A stretch of 64,000 bases of DNA, taken from assembly GCA_008690995.1 (NCBI GenBank), contig VRMN01000002.1, positions 1,116,001-1,180,000 on the forward strand. The letters run 5' to 3'. The notes below the pieces were generated by a model that was not told the DNA's origin, made no database searches, and saw only the letters and a program-made list of their open reading frames with translations. The position numbers and the translations under genes were made by a program. This document shows positions 36,393 to 45,105 of this stretch, one piece after another. Within the stretch, counting starts at the first letter, position 1, and every line of letters begins with the position of its first letter. Source of the stretch: Porphyridium purpureum (taxonomy: Eukaryota > Rhodophyta > Bangiophyceae > Porphyridiales > Porphyridiaceae).

Positions 36393-36991
36393 GATCCCGC
36401 GAATGAATGCGTTCCCACTACCCCTCAATCCATGCGCCGCCCTCTCTTCTATCAATCCTTCTGCCTCTCCTTCCGCACTTTCCTCCTTCCCCCACCCCTC
36501 ATACTCCAGCTGCATATCGCCAGCTCGCGGAATTAAAACTATAAAAAGCGTCACTGTAATGACACATTGCATTGCATTGTGAAATTGCCGCAGAATGTAC
36601 GTGAGTACATGGAGGTTCTGTGAGGACGGTACAGTGACGCTTCGTGTTCTGTAAGGGTCGATGTCGACGCTTCGATCCTGCAAGCGGCGCCAGTGCAACG
36701 AGGCCGCATGGACGGGATACGATCACAGTCAGACGACAGTGCTACGTGCGTGCGTTCTTGCTTACTTGTCCGCCGGTAGGCAGACGAGGTGATGGTTTGT
36801 GGTACCCGTGATATTGCTCGGCGATATGAGTGCGTGTGTGTGAGCACAAACAACCGCAAATGTGCGCGGCACTCCGGGCGTCCAAAAAAAATAAAAATAA
36901 AAAAATTAAAATTAAATCGGCAGTTCAAAATACATCCGCTCCTGTTTAGTCTTTCTTTCTTTCTTTCTTTTTCTGATGGTCAGTCGAAGCG
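36393..36991. other. Intergenic region, 600 bp
   Basis: Contains the purine-rich leader (minus strand) of the ABC transporter at 36430-36510, an A-rich run at 36880-36925 and a TTTC repeat at 36951-36974. No gene seen. Confidence 0.55.
36951..36974. repeat. CTTT microsatellite
   Basis: About six CTTT units directly after an A/T-rich stretch, in the 3' flank of the Ser/Gly-rich protein gene. Confidence 0.85.
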
Positions 36992-38692
36992 CTATGAGTC
37001 GTTTGCGGCGCGCGCGTCCTTCGAACCAGACCCGTGCATGCTCCGGAGGCTACTAGAGAAAAATAGATGAATTGATTCGCGGATCGACGATTTTCTGTGC
37101 GCCGGCCCTGTACTTGCGGCACCTGGCTCGGTTGTAGTTGCGTTGCCATTTCCAGGTCCTATTCCAGTTCCGTTTCCGTTTCTGTTTCCGTTTCCATTTC
37201 CATTTCCATTTCCAGTCCCAGTTCCGTTTCCAGGTCCAGTTCCATTTCCGCTGCCCACGCCAGACGAAGCCGATGCAATGGTTCTCAAAGCAGATGCACC
37301 GCCGCTACTTGAACCACCTCCAGTGGTGCCACTGCCCGATTTACCGAATGCACGCTGCGTACTAGGATTCACTGTGCGCCGGTCTTCTCCCCCGAGGCGT
37401 GGCTTTTCAGGAAGGCGGTTTGCGCTGCTGACCCTCGGCAGTGCTCGGCTGCTAAAGCTGAGACTCTTTTGAGACTTCCGCACTCGCGGCTCATTCACCC
37501 ACTCCACGCCGAGTACATGAAACTCATCAGGGCCGTTCAGGTCGCTGTAGTCGTCCATCACGAACGATTTTGGCGGCGAGCTGACGTGGCCGTCAACGTC
37601 GATGCCAAGAGAACCCAGCGAGGAGATACTCTTGAAGCTCAGTCGTCCTCTTGACTTTGTGTGCGGAAGAGAGTTTGCGGAGCGAGAGTAATGCTTTGGA
37701 CTCGACATTGAGACCCCGCTGCGCTCCCCACCCGACATTTGCTGCGCCGCCAACGCCGACAGGGAAGTCGTCGGCTGCTGTTGATGCGACGCGGCCGAGC
37801 CACCCATGCCCTGGTATCGCATCAATGAACTCGTGCGCTGCTTTGGTCGCAGACTTTGCGCACTGCTCGCCTGAGATCTCGCAGTGGCCGACAGCGTAAC
37901 AGCCTGTCTTTGCTTGGCAGATGTCAGCGATGTATGTAAATCCAGGTCGTCAATAGTACAACAAAGATCGTCGTCGTCTGCGTCGTCAATGACGCCTGAA
38001 GACGAAGCGTTCTGGTATGTATTCACGAGTGTGGGGTCAAACGCCTCGCGCGCGTCTCTGCCGCGCATCCAAGCCTTTGACGTCATGACGTCGTTTCCGC
38101 TCTTGCTCTTGATAAACGCACCGACTTTGTGACCGAAAAAGGGCGATTGCTTTTTGTCTCTGGGAGTGTGCAAGTCCAAAGCGCTGGACGCGATGGCTGC
38201 CCGATGCCCGCCGATTCCCACGGGGCCAGACTTTGGACGCGGCTCGAAGCGCGGACTCTGTGAAGCGAATGCATCTACAATCGGTCCAGTCAGCGCGCGT
38301 CCTGAAATTGACCGTCCAGAGACATTGAGTGAGGACAGCGACGCGCCGGACCCTTCGGAGCGCTCGAACTCCTCCGCGGCGCTCTCGACGTCTCCCGAGG
38401 TCGTGCCGTCACGCCCCGAACTCGTCCCTCCGGCCTGCTCATTCCTACCCCTACTCTTGGTCTTCTTATGACTCTTCTTCCCACTCCTGCTCGTTGTGAG
38501 CGGGACATACACAGCCGGGTACGAGGACAGCGGCGTCTCACCACTTCTCTGCATTTCCGCAGCGTGGCCCGACGGCTTTTCGTGCCTGGCGCTCCCGCTC
38601 CCGGTGCGCGGACCCAGCCCCGCGTTCATGTGAGCATGCCCAACCTGCAAGCTGCTTCCATGCTTCTGCCGCTCGCCACGGCGCGCGTCCAT
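36992..38692 (-). CDS. Hypothetical Ser/Gly-rich disordered protein with Gly-Asn repeats
   Basis: A 566-residue protein not assigned to a family. It is mostly low complexity: basic Ser-rich N-terminal half, an acidic patch (SGVIDDADDDDLCCTIDDLD), several SSLGSLG and RLSFKSISS motifs that look like phosphorylation sites, and near the C-terminus a run of about 40 residues made of Gly-Asn and Gly-Thr dipeptides. It ends with a short conserved-looking segment (HRKSSIRESIHLFFSSSLRSM). It may be a signalling or scaffold protein; this is only a guess from composition. The frame is open to a GTG at 38809; the first ATG is 38692. The coding call rests on an open frame of more than 560 codons. Confidence 0.68.
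   Translation of the reverse strand: MDARRGERQKHGSSLQVGHAHMNAGLGPRTGSGSARHEKPSGHAAEMQRSGETPLSSYPAVYVPLTTSRSGKKSHKKTKSRGRNEQAGGTSSGRDGTTSGDVESAAEEFERSEGSGASLSSLNVSGRSISGRALTGPIVDAFASQSPRFEPRPKSGPVGIGGHRAAIASSALDLHTPRDKKQSPFFGHKVGAFIKSKSGNDVMTSKAWMRGRDAREAFDPTLVNTYQNASSSGVIDDADDDDLCCTIDDLDLHTSLTSAKQRQAVTLSATARSQASSAQSLRPKQRTSSLMRYQGMGGSAASHQQQPTTSLSALAAQQMSGGERSGVSMSSPKHYSRSANSLPHTKSRGRLSFKSISSLGSLGIDVDGHVSSPPKSFVMDDYSDLNGPDEFHVLGVEWVNEPRVRKSQKSLSFSSRALPRVSSANRLPEKPRLGGEDRRTVNPSTQRAFGKSGSGTTGGGSSSGGASALRTIASASSGVGSGNGTGPGNGTGTGNGNGNGNGNRNGNGTGIGPGNGNATTTEPGAASTGPAHRKSSIRESIHLFFSSSLRSMHGSGSKDARAANDS
37141..37257 (-). repeat. Hexanucleotide tandem repeat coding for Gly-Asn/Gly-Thr
   Basis: Imperfect 6-bp units (plus-strand words such as TTTCCA, TTCCGT, TTTCCG) inside the Ser/Gly-rich protein gene. 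Because the unit is six bases the reading frame is kept when copies change, so the tract is likely variable in length. Confidence 0.9.
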
Positions 38693-39552
38693 GGCGTTCC
38701 GCACGAACGGAACGGAATACCACTCTCTAGCCCACACCGCCCCAGTCAATCTGCGCGCCCACCCCCATCGCTCCCACACTTCAAAACCAAGCTCTCCCGC
38801 CCTCGCCACATCCCATCACTGTACACCCCATTTCTACCACCACGGTACCTCCTTCGATCCGAAACGTTAAAAAACACCTTTCTGCGCGCGTTAAAATAAA
38901 CACCACCGCCCCGCGCTTGCCGCCTACCACCGTGGGCGCGTTTTGGTATGCAAGTCAGCAAACCGTCGCCACCAAGCTTGGGAACGGAGGAGCCACGGCG
39001 GTGTGTCCCACCTTTCTCACAAACCACACCGTCGAAGTTCTTTCCAAATCCTCCCATTTCAGTATAGAACCGATAGACCGATAGACTGATGGACACGCGC
39101 AGACGCAGAAGAGCTTGCATGCGCATGGAAGTACAGTGTGTGATATGGCGTTTGAGTGTACCTCCACGTTTCGAGTCTGTTTTGTGGTTTCGGTTCGTTT
39201 CAGTCTGGAACGGAACGTGCGATTCGGCGCGGCTGCTGCTGCTGCTGTTTTATATGGAAAAGAGCGTCGGGATGTCTAGTATGCATGCGGCGCAAAACAA
39301 AGGAGGAGCGGAAAGGCGGCATGGAAAAGTCCGTTTTTTAGGGAGCGAGCCGGTGCTGAGCGGTTTGGTGTTTGTGTTGATTTTGAGTAGGCAGTTCGAA
39401 CGCGGAGAAGGGTGGGTGGGGAAAAGGGGGGAGACGGATTGTGTCGCACGGGGGGGTCGGATGTGTAGATGCACGGTTGGATGGACGCCGCTTGGTAGAG
39501 AAAGGAACCGAGTAGTGCTGCTGATTCTGGGGAGGGAGAGGGAGGTGGAGTG
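38693..39552. other. Divergent promoter region, 860 bp
   Basis: Between the Ser/Gly-rich protein and aconitase. Pyrimidine-rich at 38750-38850 and purine-rich at 39380-39552, i.e. purine-rich on each gene's sense strand. A TGTACCTC octamer lies at 39157-39164 and a related GGTACCTCC near 38847. No gene. Confidence 0.55.
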
Positions 39553-41952
39553 ATGACGCTCGGGTTTGTGGCGTGTGGGCGGATGCCCGTGGCGATGTTG
39601 CGCGGAGCGGCGGGCGTGCGGGCGCACTCCATGCGGCTGAAGCATAACGCGGGACTGTCGTTGACCATGGGCCGCGCGGCGTTTGCCAGCACGCCCATGA
39701 GCCCGTGGGAGCCGCACACCGCGCTGGACAAGGTGTATGAGAAGATGGACGCCAACCTGAGCATCGTGCGCGCAAAGTTGAATCGCCCGCTCACGCTCGC
39801 GGAGAAAGTCGTGTACGGACATTTGGACGACGCACACGGCTCGCCGGCGCCAGTGCGCGGAAAGTCGTACCTCAAGCTGCGTCCGGATCGCGTCGCCATG
39901 CAGGACGCCACCGCGCAGATGGCAACCTTGCAGTTTATTTCTGCGGGGCTTCCAACAACAGCGGTCCCCACCACGATCCACTGTGACCACTTGATTGCGG
40001 CGCAGAATGGCGCCGTTGCCGATCTCGCCAAGGCCAACGTGGACAATAAGGAGGTGTTCGACTTTCTGGCTTCCGCGGGAGCGAAATACGGCATGGGATT
40101 CTGGAAACCGGGCTCAGGTATCATTCACCAAATCGTGCTCGAAAATTACGCGATTCCGGGTGGACTGATGATCGGTACCGACTCACACACGCCCAATGCT
40201 GGTGGGCTCGGGATGGTCGCGATCGGCGTTGGCGGTGCAGACGCGGTGGACGTCATGGCCGGACTGGCGTGGGAGCTCAAGGCGCCCAAGGTGATTGGTG
40301 TCAAGCTCACGGGCAAGCTGAACGAGTGGACATCGCCCAAGGACGTGATTTTGAAGGTGGCTGGAATTCTGACGGTGAAGGGAGGAACGGGCGCGATTGT
40401 TGAGTATCATGGTCCTGGTGTCGAGTCGCTTTCGTGCACTGGAATGGCCACGATTTGCAACATGGGTGCGGAAATCGGCGCCACCACCAGCATGTTCCCG
40501 TACAACCACCGCATGGCCGACTACTTAAACGCAACAAGTCGTTCGGCCATCGCGTCGCTGGCTAACGCGACAATGGGTAATCTGACACCCGACGAGGGGT
40601 GCGAATACGATCAGCTCATTGAGATTGACCTGAACACGCTGGAGCCTCACATCAACGGCCCCTTCACGCCAGATCTGGCGCATCCCTTGTCGAAGTTTGC
40701 AGAGGCAGTGGAAAAGAATGGCTGGCCTGCGGAGCTCAAAGTCGGTCTCATTGGTAGCTGCACCAACTCGTCATACGAGGACATGACGCGCTCAGCGTCA
40801 CTGGTACGCCAGGCGCTCGACAAGGGCGTGAAATTCCAGAGCGTGTTTGACTGCACCCCAGGCTCGGAGCAGGTGCGCGCGACGATTGAGCGTGATGGCA
40901 TCATCTCGACGTTTGCCGATGCTGGTGGTATTGTGCTTGCCAACGCGTGCGGCCCTTGCATCGGACAGTGGAATCGTGAGGACGTGCCCAAGGGTACTCC
41001 CAACTCTATCGTGACAAGCTTTAATCGCAACTTTACGTCGCGCAATGACGGAAACCCAAAGACACACGCATTTGTCGCGTCGCCGGAGCTTGTGACGGCG
41101 TTTGCGCTGGCCGGCTCGCTGAAATTCAACCCGGCCACTGACACACTGAAGGACAAGGACGGTAATGAGTTCAAGCTGAAAGCGCCGTATGGCGACGAGC
41201 TTCCGCAGAAGGGTTTCGACCCAGGCATGGACACATATCAGCCGCCAGCGGCCGAAGGCAGTGCTCTCAAGGTGCACGTCGCCGACGACTCGACGCGCTT
41301 GCAGTTGCTCACGCCATTCAAGCCATGGGATGGCAAGGACTATGAAGACTGCGCACTCCTCATCAAGGTGCTTGGCAAATGCACGACAGATCATATCAGT
41401 ATGGCAGGCCCCTGGCTCAAGTATCGTGGCCACCTGGACAACATCTCGAACAATATGTACATTGGCGCAATCAACGCAGAGAACAAAGAGGCAAACAAGG
41501 TGAAGAATCAGCTGACTGGCGAGTACGGCGGCGTACCGGATACCGCGCGCTACTACAAGGCGCACGGCGTCAAGTGGGTTGTTGTGGGCGACGATAACTA
41601 TGGCGAAGGCTCCAGTCGCGAACACGCTGCGCTGGAGCCACGACACCTTGGTGGTGTGGCCGTAATTGTCAAGTCGTTTGCGCGTATTGCGGAGACAAAT
41701 CTGAAGAAGCAGGGCATGCTGGCGCTCACCTTTGCGGACCCAATGGACTATGACAAGATCTCGCCATCGGACAAGATCAGCATTGTTGGGTTGAGTGAGT
41801 TTGCAGAAGGTAAACCACTCACAGCGCACGTGAAGAAGACAGATGGAACTGTGATTAGCATTCAGCTCACCCACTCGTACAACACAGAGCAGATCGGGTG
41901 GTTCAAGGCTGGCTCGGCATTGAATAAGATTCGATCGGATTTGGCAGCGTAA
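39553..41952 (+). CDS. ACO2: Aconitate hydratase, mitochondrial type
   Basis: Aconitase isomerises citrate to isocitrate in the TCA cycle through a [4Fe-4S] cluster. The protein has 799 residues, the usual length of the mitochondrial enzyme with presequence. Cluster ligands lie in [13 protein letters not shown] and [11 protein letters not shown]. Active-site stretches include [44 protein letters not shown] and [23 protein letters not shown]. The sequence follows the mitochondrial ACO2 form, not the cytosolic IRP1/AcnA form. The N-terminus ([21 protein letters not shown]) is Arg-containing and acid-free, fitting a presequence; it also has a Phe-Val element like the plastid proteins here. An in-frame GTG precedes the ATG directly. 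Confidence 0.96.
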   Translation: MTLGFVACGRMPVAMLRGAAGVRAHSMRLKHNAGLSLTMGRAAFASTPMSPWEPHTALDKVYEKMDANLSIVRAKLNRPLTLAEKVVYGHLDDAHGSPAPVRGKSYLKLRPDRVAMQDATAQMATLQFISAGLPTTAVPTTIHCDHLIAAQNGAVADLAKANVDNKEVFDFLASAGAKYGMGFWKPGSGIIHQIVLENYAIPGGLMIGTDSHTPNAGGLGMVAIGVGGADAVDVMAGLAWELKAPKVIGVKLTGKLNEWTSPKDVILKVAGILTVKGGTGAIVEYHGPGVESLSCTGMATICNMGAEIGATTSMFPYNHRMADYLNATSRSAIASLANATMGNLTPDEGCEYDQLIEIDLNTLEPHINGPFTPDLAHPLSKFAEAVEKNGWPAELKVGLIGSCTNSSYEDMTRSASLVRQALDKGVKFQSVFDCTPGSEQVRATIERDGIISTFADAGGIVLANACGPCIGQWNREDVPKGTPNSIVTSFNRNFTSRNDGNPKTHAFVASPELVTAFALAGSLKFNPATDTLKDKDGNEFKLKAPYGDELPQKGFDPGMDTYQPPAAEGSALKVHVADDSTRLQLLTPFKPWDGKDYEDCALLIKVLGKCTTDHISMAGPWLKYRGHLDNISNNMYIGAINAENKEANKVKNQLTGEYGGVPDTARYYKAHGVKWVVVGDDNYGEGSSREHAALEPRHLGGVAVIVKSFARIAETNLKKQGMLALTFADPMDYDKISPSDKISIVGLSEFAEGKPLTAHVKKTDGTVISIQLTHSYNTEQIGWFKAGSALNKIRSDLAA

Positions 41953-42029
41953 TGATACAAAGCAGTGAGTCTAATGGATATTAGAGAAAGTCACATGATA
42001 AACAGTTACAAGTTGAACTCCTTCGCTAC

Positions 42030-43787
42030 TTACGGGTTTATGACTTTCCTTTTCGGCGCCCGAATGTTTACGATGCGACCTTCCAACTGTGGCGCAATTG
42101 TATACTTGTTCTGAGTCATTCTGCATGAGGAATACCGTTTCAGTTTGATCGATGTGCCATCGGTATCACTTTCGTCGTCACTGTCGTCGTCGTTGTCGAT
42201 ACCATTGCCTCCGCCGCCCTGCGCGCTTAGAGCAGCCTTGTCTCTCCATGCAAGGAGCGCATTCCTCACGTTGTCCCGCTTGTTCGCTCGCATCGACGCA
42301 ATGGCGTTCGCCACCTCAACCAGCTTGAAATAGTTGCGCATCAGGGTTGGCAGCATGGGTGCACATTCGCTGTCGACGAGGACTTTTGAGTGCTTGGAAA
42401 AAGAGTAACCGTCCTTGTTTTCCATCATGTACTGCTTGGTGATCACCCTGTACATGGCATCCTCGCGCAGCGGTTCGTCGCCGACAAAGACGCTTCCCGG
42501 AACCACGCGCGCGCCAGGCGGCTTTTCCGGGTCAAACTCAAATCGCATGCCGCTTACTTGCGCAAAGCGGCCTTCTAGGCTAGGATACTTGCTCACCGAG
42601 TTCTCCATCGCCTCGACTACGGCAAACCCAGGCATTTCCACGACAACCGTTTCGTCCAGCATGGGCAGCAGGCGCAGGAGATCTGTGATGCGGAACGGAC
42701 CGCGCGGGAACACAACGTCTGCACGCAGAGTGCCGGCATTTACAAAGGCAATGTCAGCGACCGGATACACACCAAAGCGCAGGATGTCCATTACAAAGTT
42801 ACCAGCGTTTGTCTCTGCCGTGCGGATTTCCGAGAAACGCGCGTCCATGTCAACATCGATAAAGCCGATTTCTTTCTGAACCTCGGCGCGAATCTTTGCC
42901 GAGTAGCTGTCCACAATCTGCTGCATGCTTCCGTCGACGGGAACATCCGACGTGATTTGCTCGTGTGCTGTTTCTACAACACAGACGCGGGCGTCCTCGC
43001 GCACCACTTTAATCGCGGTCAGGTCTCGAAAATCCGTCCCGCTTTTGCAGACATACACATCGTCCACCTTTCGTACAACGTAATGATGGTCATGTCCCCC
43101 GAGCACTAGATCCACAAGCCCTTCTGCGCTGGCCTGTTTCGCAAAGGCCACGTCATTGTTTTCGCGCATGTGCGTGAGTGCAATAACAAGATCGAGGCGA
43201 TGTGTCGCGCGCATTTCCGGCGCTAACCTACGCACACAAGCAATTGGATCTTCAAATGCTAAGTCCTCGACGTCGACCTGACCCAGCGTGCAGAGCCAAT
43301 CATTCTCGACAATGCCGAGCACACCGATTTCCCACGTGCCCCAATGCACAACGAGCGACTCGAGCCCGTTTGCGAGCGCACGCGCCTTCTTCTTTTCACG
43401 CACATTCGAAATCAGCCACGGAAATGAGCACTCGCGCATGAGGTCCTCAAGATGCGCCACGCCACGGTCGAGGTCGTGGTTCCCGATCACGGCCGCACGC
43501 ACGTTGAGCGCGTTCAAAACTGGCACCATTTGCTCTCCCCCCATCACAGTTGACATCATGGACGGATGGAAGCAATCGCCGCTGAACAACACAAGAGGCT
43601 GGGGCGCGCCGTCCTGCGCATGTACTTGGCAGCCTCTTTCGTACCGCCGAACGACACTCGCAAACCGCGCGGCGCCACCCACTGGCTCCTGCGCGCGCTC
43701 CTCAATCTCATACACATCGTTGAAGTGCAAAATCGTCAGCTCATCTTGAGTGCGAGCCGCCAAGCGTTCTGCCACGGCGGGATCCAT
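42030..43787 (-). CDS. 5'-nucleotidase/UshA-like metallophosphoesterase, cytosolic form
   Basis: The 585-residue protein has a two-domain plan: an N-terminal calcineurin-like metallophosphoesterase and a C-terminal 5'-nucleotidase domain. Metal motifs are LHFNDVYEI (about 19), SGDCFHPS (about 69), GNHDLDRG (about 97), ALTHMRENND and GGHDHHYV. The C-terminal domain shows NAGNFVMDILRFG, NAGTLRADVVFPRGPF and the RFAQVSGMRFEFDP region. Bacterial UshA and animal CD73 carry signal peptides, but here the protein starts directly with the catalytic domain, so it is probably cytosolic. The first motif has Tyr in place of the usual His, as in some protist and plant members. The last 80 residues are acidic and lack homology. 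The substrate cannot be named. Confidence 0.87.
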   Translation of the reverse strand: MDPAVAERLAARTQDELTILHFNDVYEIEERAQEPVGGAARFASVVRRYERGCQVHAQDGAPQPLVLFSGDCFHPSMMSTVMGGEQMVPVLNALNVRAAVIGNHDLDRGVAHLEDLMRECSFPWLISNVREKKKARALANGLESLVVHWGTWEIGVLGIVENDWLCTLGQVDVEDLAFEDPIACVRRLAPEMRATHRLDLVIALTHMRENNDVAFAKQASAEGLVDLVLGGHDHHYVVRKVDDVYVCKSGTDFRDLTAIKVVREDARVCVVETAHEQITSDVPVDGSMQQIVDSYSAKIRAEVQKEIGFIDVDMDARFSEIRTAETNAGNFVMDILRFGVYPVADIAFVNAGTLRADVVFPRGPFRITDLLRLLPMLDETVVVEMPGFAVVEAMENSVSKYPSLEGRFAQVSGMRFEFDPEKPPGARVVPGSVFVGDEPLREDAMYRVITKQYMMENKDGYSFSKHSKVLVDSECAPMLPTLMRNYFKLVEVANAIASMRANKRDNVRNALLAWRDKAALSAQGGGGNGIDNDDDSDDESDTDGTSIKLKRYSSCRMTQNKYTIAPQLEGRIVNIRAPKRKVINP

Positions 43788-44264
43788 CTAGCTCGGTCCC
43801 GCACCTGACCGCTCCTTTCCCTCCACGCACCACTCACATCCCGTCGCTGTTCCACTCCTCACGTTCCTCCATCACCACCACCAACACCACCACCACCACC
43901 ACTCGGGCCCTCAACCGATTTGCGGTACAGCTCCACACCGGAACTCGTTTGGACCGGACTGTACACCCAGCATGATGAACCGGCGACGTGTTTCGCATTG
44001 AATGGGCCAAACGGTTTGTCGGTTCAAGCCGATAAGTGTGGGGTTTTCTGGAAGACTGCGGGCGCGTGCGGTGCGCGTGTTTGCGTGCTAGGCGCTGCGT
44101 GAACGGTGATGGCGGTGACGAAGGGCGAAGGACGAAGGACGAGGGTACGCGTGGGAAAGGTCAAGGCTGTTTGCATAGGATCTCGGTTGTTGCGGTGGGC
44201 GTGAGTGTGTGTGTGTGGGTGCTTGCGTGGTAAGAGGCCGTGCGGAGCGGAACAGCTTGGAAGG
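43788..44264. other. Divergent promoter region, 480 bp
   Basis: Between the metallophosphoesterase and p23. Contains a CAC repeat near the minus-strand gene and a GAAGG/GACGA-rich leader (44100-44160) before p23. No gene. Confidence 0.5.
43871..43902. repeat. CAC/CCA trinucleotide repeat
   Basis: Ten CAC-type units with one interruption, upstream of the metallophosphoesterase gene; on that gene's strand it is a GTG-rich leader. Confidence 0.85.
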
Positions 44265-44768
44265 ATGGCGTCGCATCCAGATTATCTGTGGGCGCAGACA
44301 AAGGACGAGCTGTGGGTGACGATCGCGGTGCCCAACGTGTCGAAAGAGGGAGCCGTCGTGCAACTGTTTGATGAGGGGAGGATCGAGTTCCAAGGCACGG
44401 GCGGCGTGCAGGGCGAGGAGAAGGAGTATTGCTTGAAAATCGAGCTGCTGCATCCAATAGACGCCGCGGCGTCACGGTACAATGTCGGCGCAAGGAATAT
44501 CGAGCTCAAGGTGAAGAAGGCAAGCAGCGGCCCGTACTGGGATAAGCTCACGAAAGAAAAAGACATTCACTGCAAGGTCGATTGGGATCACTGGGTCGAC
44601 GAGGACGAAGAGAAGGCGCCCGATTTCGGCGCATCGTGGTCAGGCGCGGATGATCTTGCCGACCTTGACTTTGGCGCGGAACAGAAGGGCGACGCCGACG
44701 ACATCGCCGATGGTGACATGGACGAAGATGCGGACATGCCGGAAGTGGATAAGCCGGCAGATCAGTAA
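44265..44768 (+). CDS. SBA1: Hsp90 co-chaperone p23 (CS domain)
   Basis: p23 binds the ATP-closed state of Hsp90 and slows its ATPase. The 167-residue protein has an N-terminal CS beta-sandwich (YLWAQTKDELWVTIAVPNV to about 95). The p23 signature then reads YWDKLTKEKDIHCKVDWDHW with VDEDEE following it. An acidic C-terminal tail (DDIADGDMDEDADMPEVDK) completes the protein. Length and layout match p23 of plants and fungi. The chosen ATG is the first in frame; the leader is G-rich. Confidence 0.95.
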   Translation: MASHPDYLWAQTKDELWVTIAVPNVSKEGAVVQLFDEGRIEFQGTGGVQGEEKEYCLKIELLHPIDAAASRYNVGARNIELKVKKASSGPYWDKLTKEKDIHCKVDWDHWVDEDEEKAPDFGASWSGADDLADLDFGAEQKGDADDIADGDMDEDADMPEVDKPADQ

Positions 44769-45105
44769 AGAATCGCTGTGTGTAGTTCCTGCGAGCGCCG
44801 AACGCGATGCCCTTCCGCCCTCGTTCCGGAAGGGGGGTTAGGAAAGGGGTTTCGCCGACGACGGACTCTTGTAGACCAATCAAGTAAACTAGACAATGAC
44901 GATTCACGTCAGACCAAACAGTCGTGAGTAAAAGGAAGTCCAGCCAAGCTGCGCAGCGTTCAAGACGCAGGACCGGCAAAAGAAAAGCGACTTCCTGTGC
45001 TCCATGAGATTCTTACGCCTTTACAAGTGAAAATAAGGAAAAAAGCAAGAGCAGAGAGACCCAGTGGAGGGAATAACGATTCACAGTGCCACAGCCGTCT
45101 TCTAC
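44769..45105. other. Convergent 3' region, 340 bp
   Basis: Lies between the stops of p23 and IMP dehydrogenase. No gene or clear element. Confidence 0.5.

Noticed and set aside
39276-40124. Long minus-strand frame opposite the start of aconitase
   Set aside because: A mirror of high-GC coding DNA; the aconitase frame is unambiguous.
40798-41874. 358-codon minus-strand frame opposite aconitase
   Set aside because: Same reason: antisense shadow of a strongly conserved gene.
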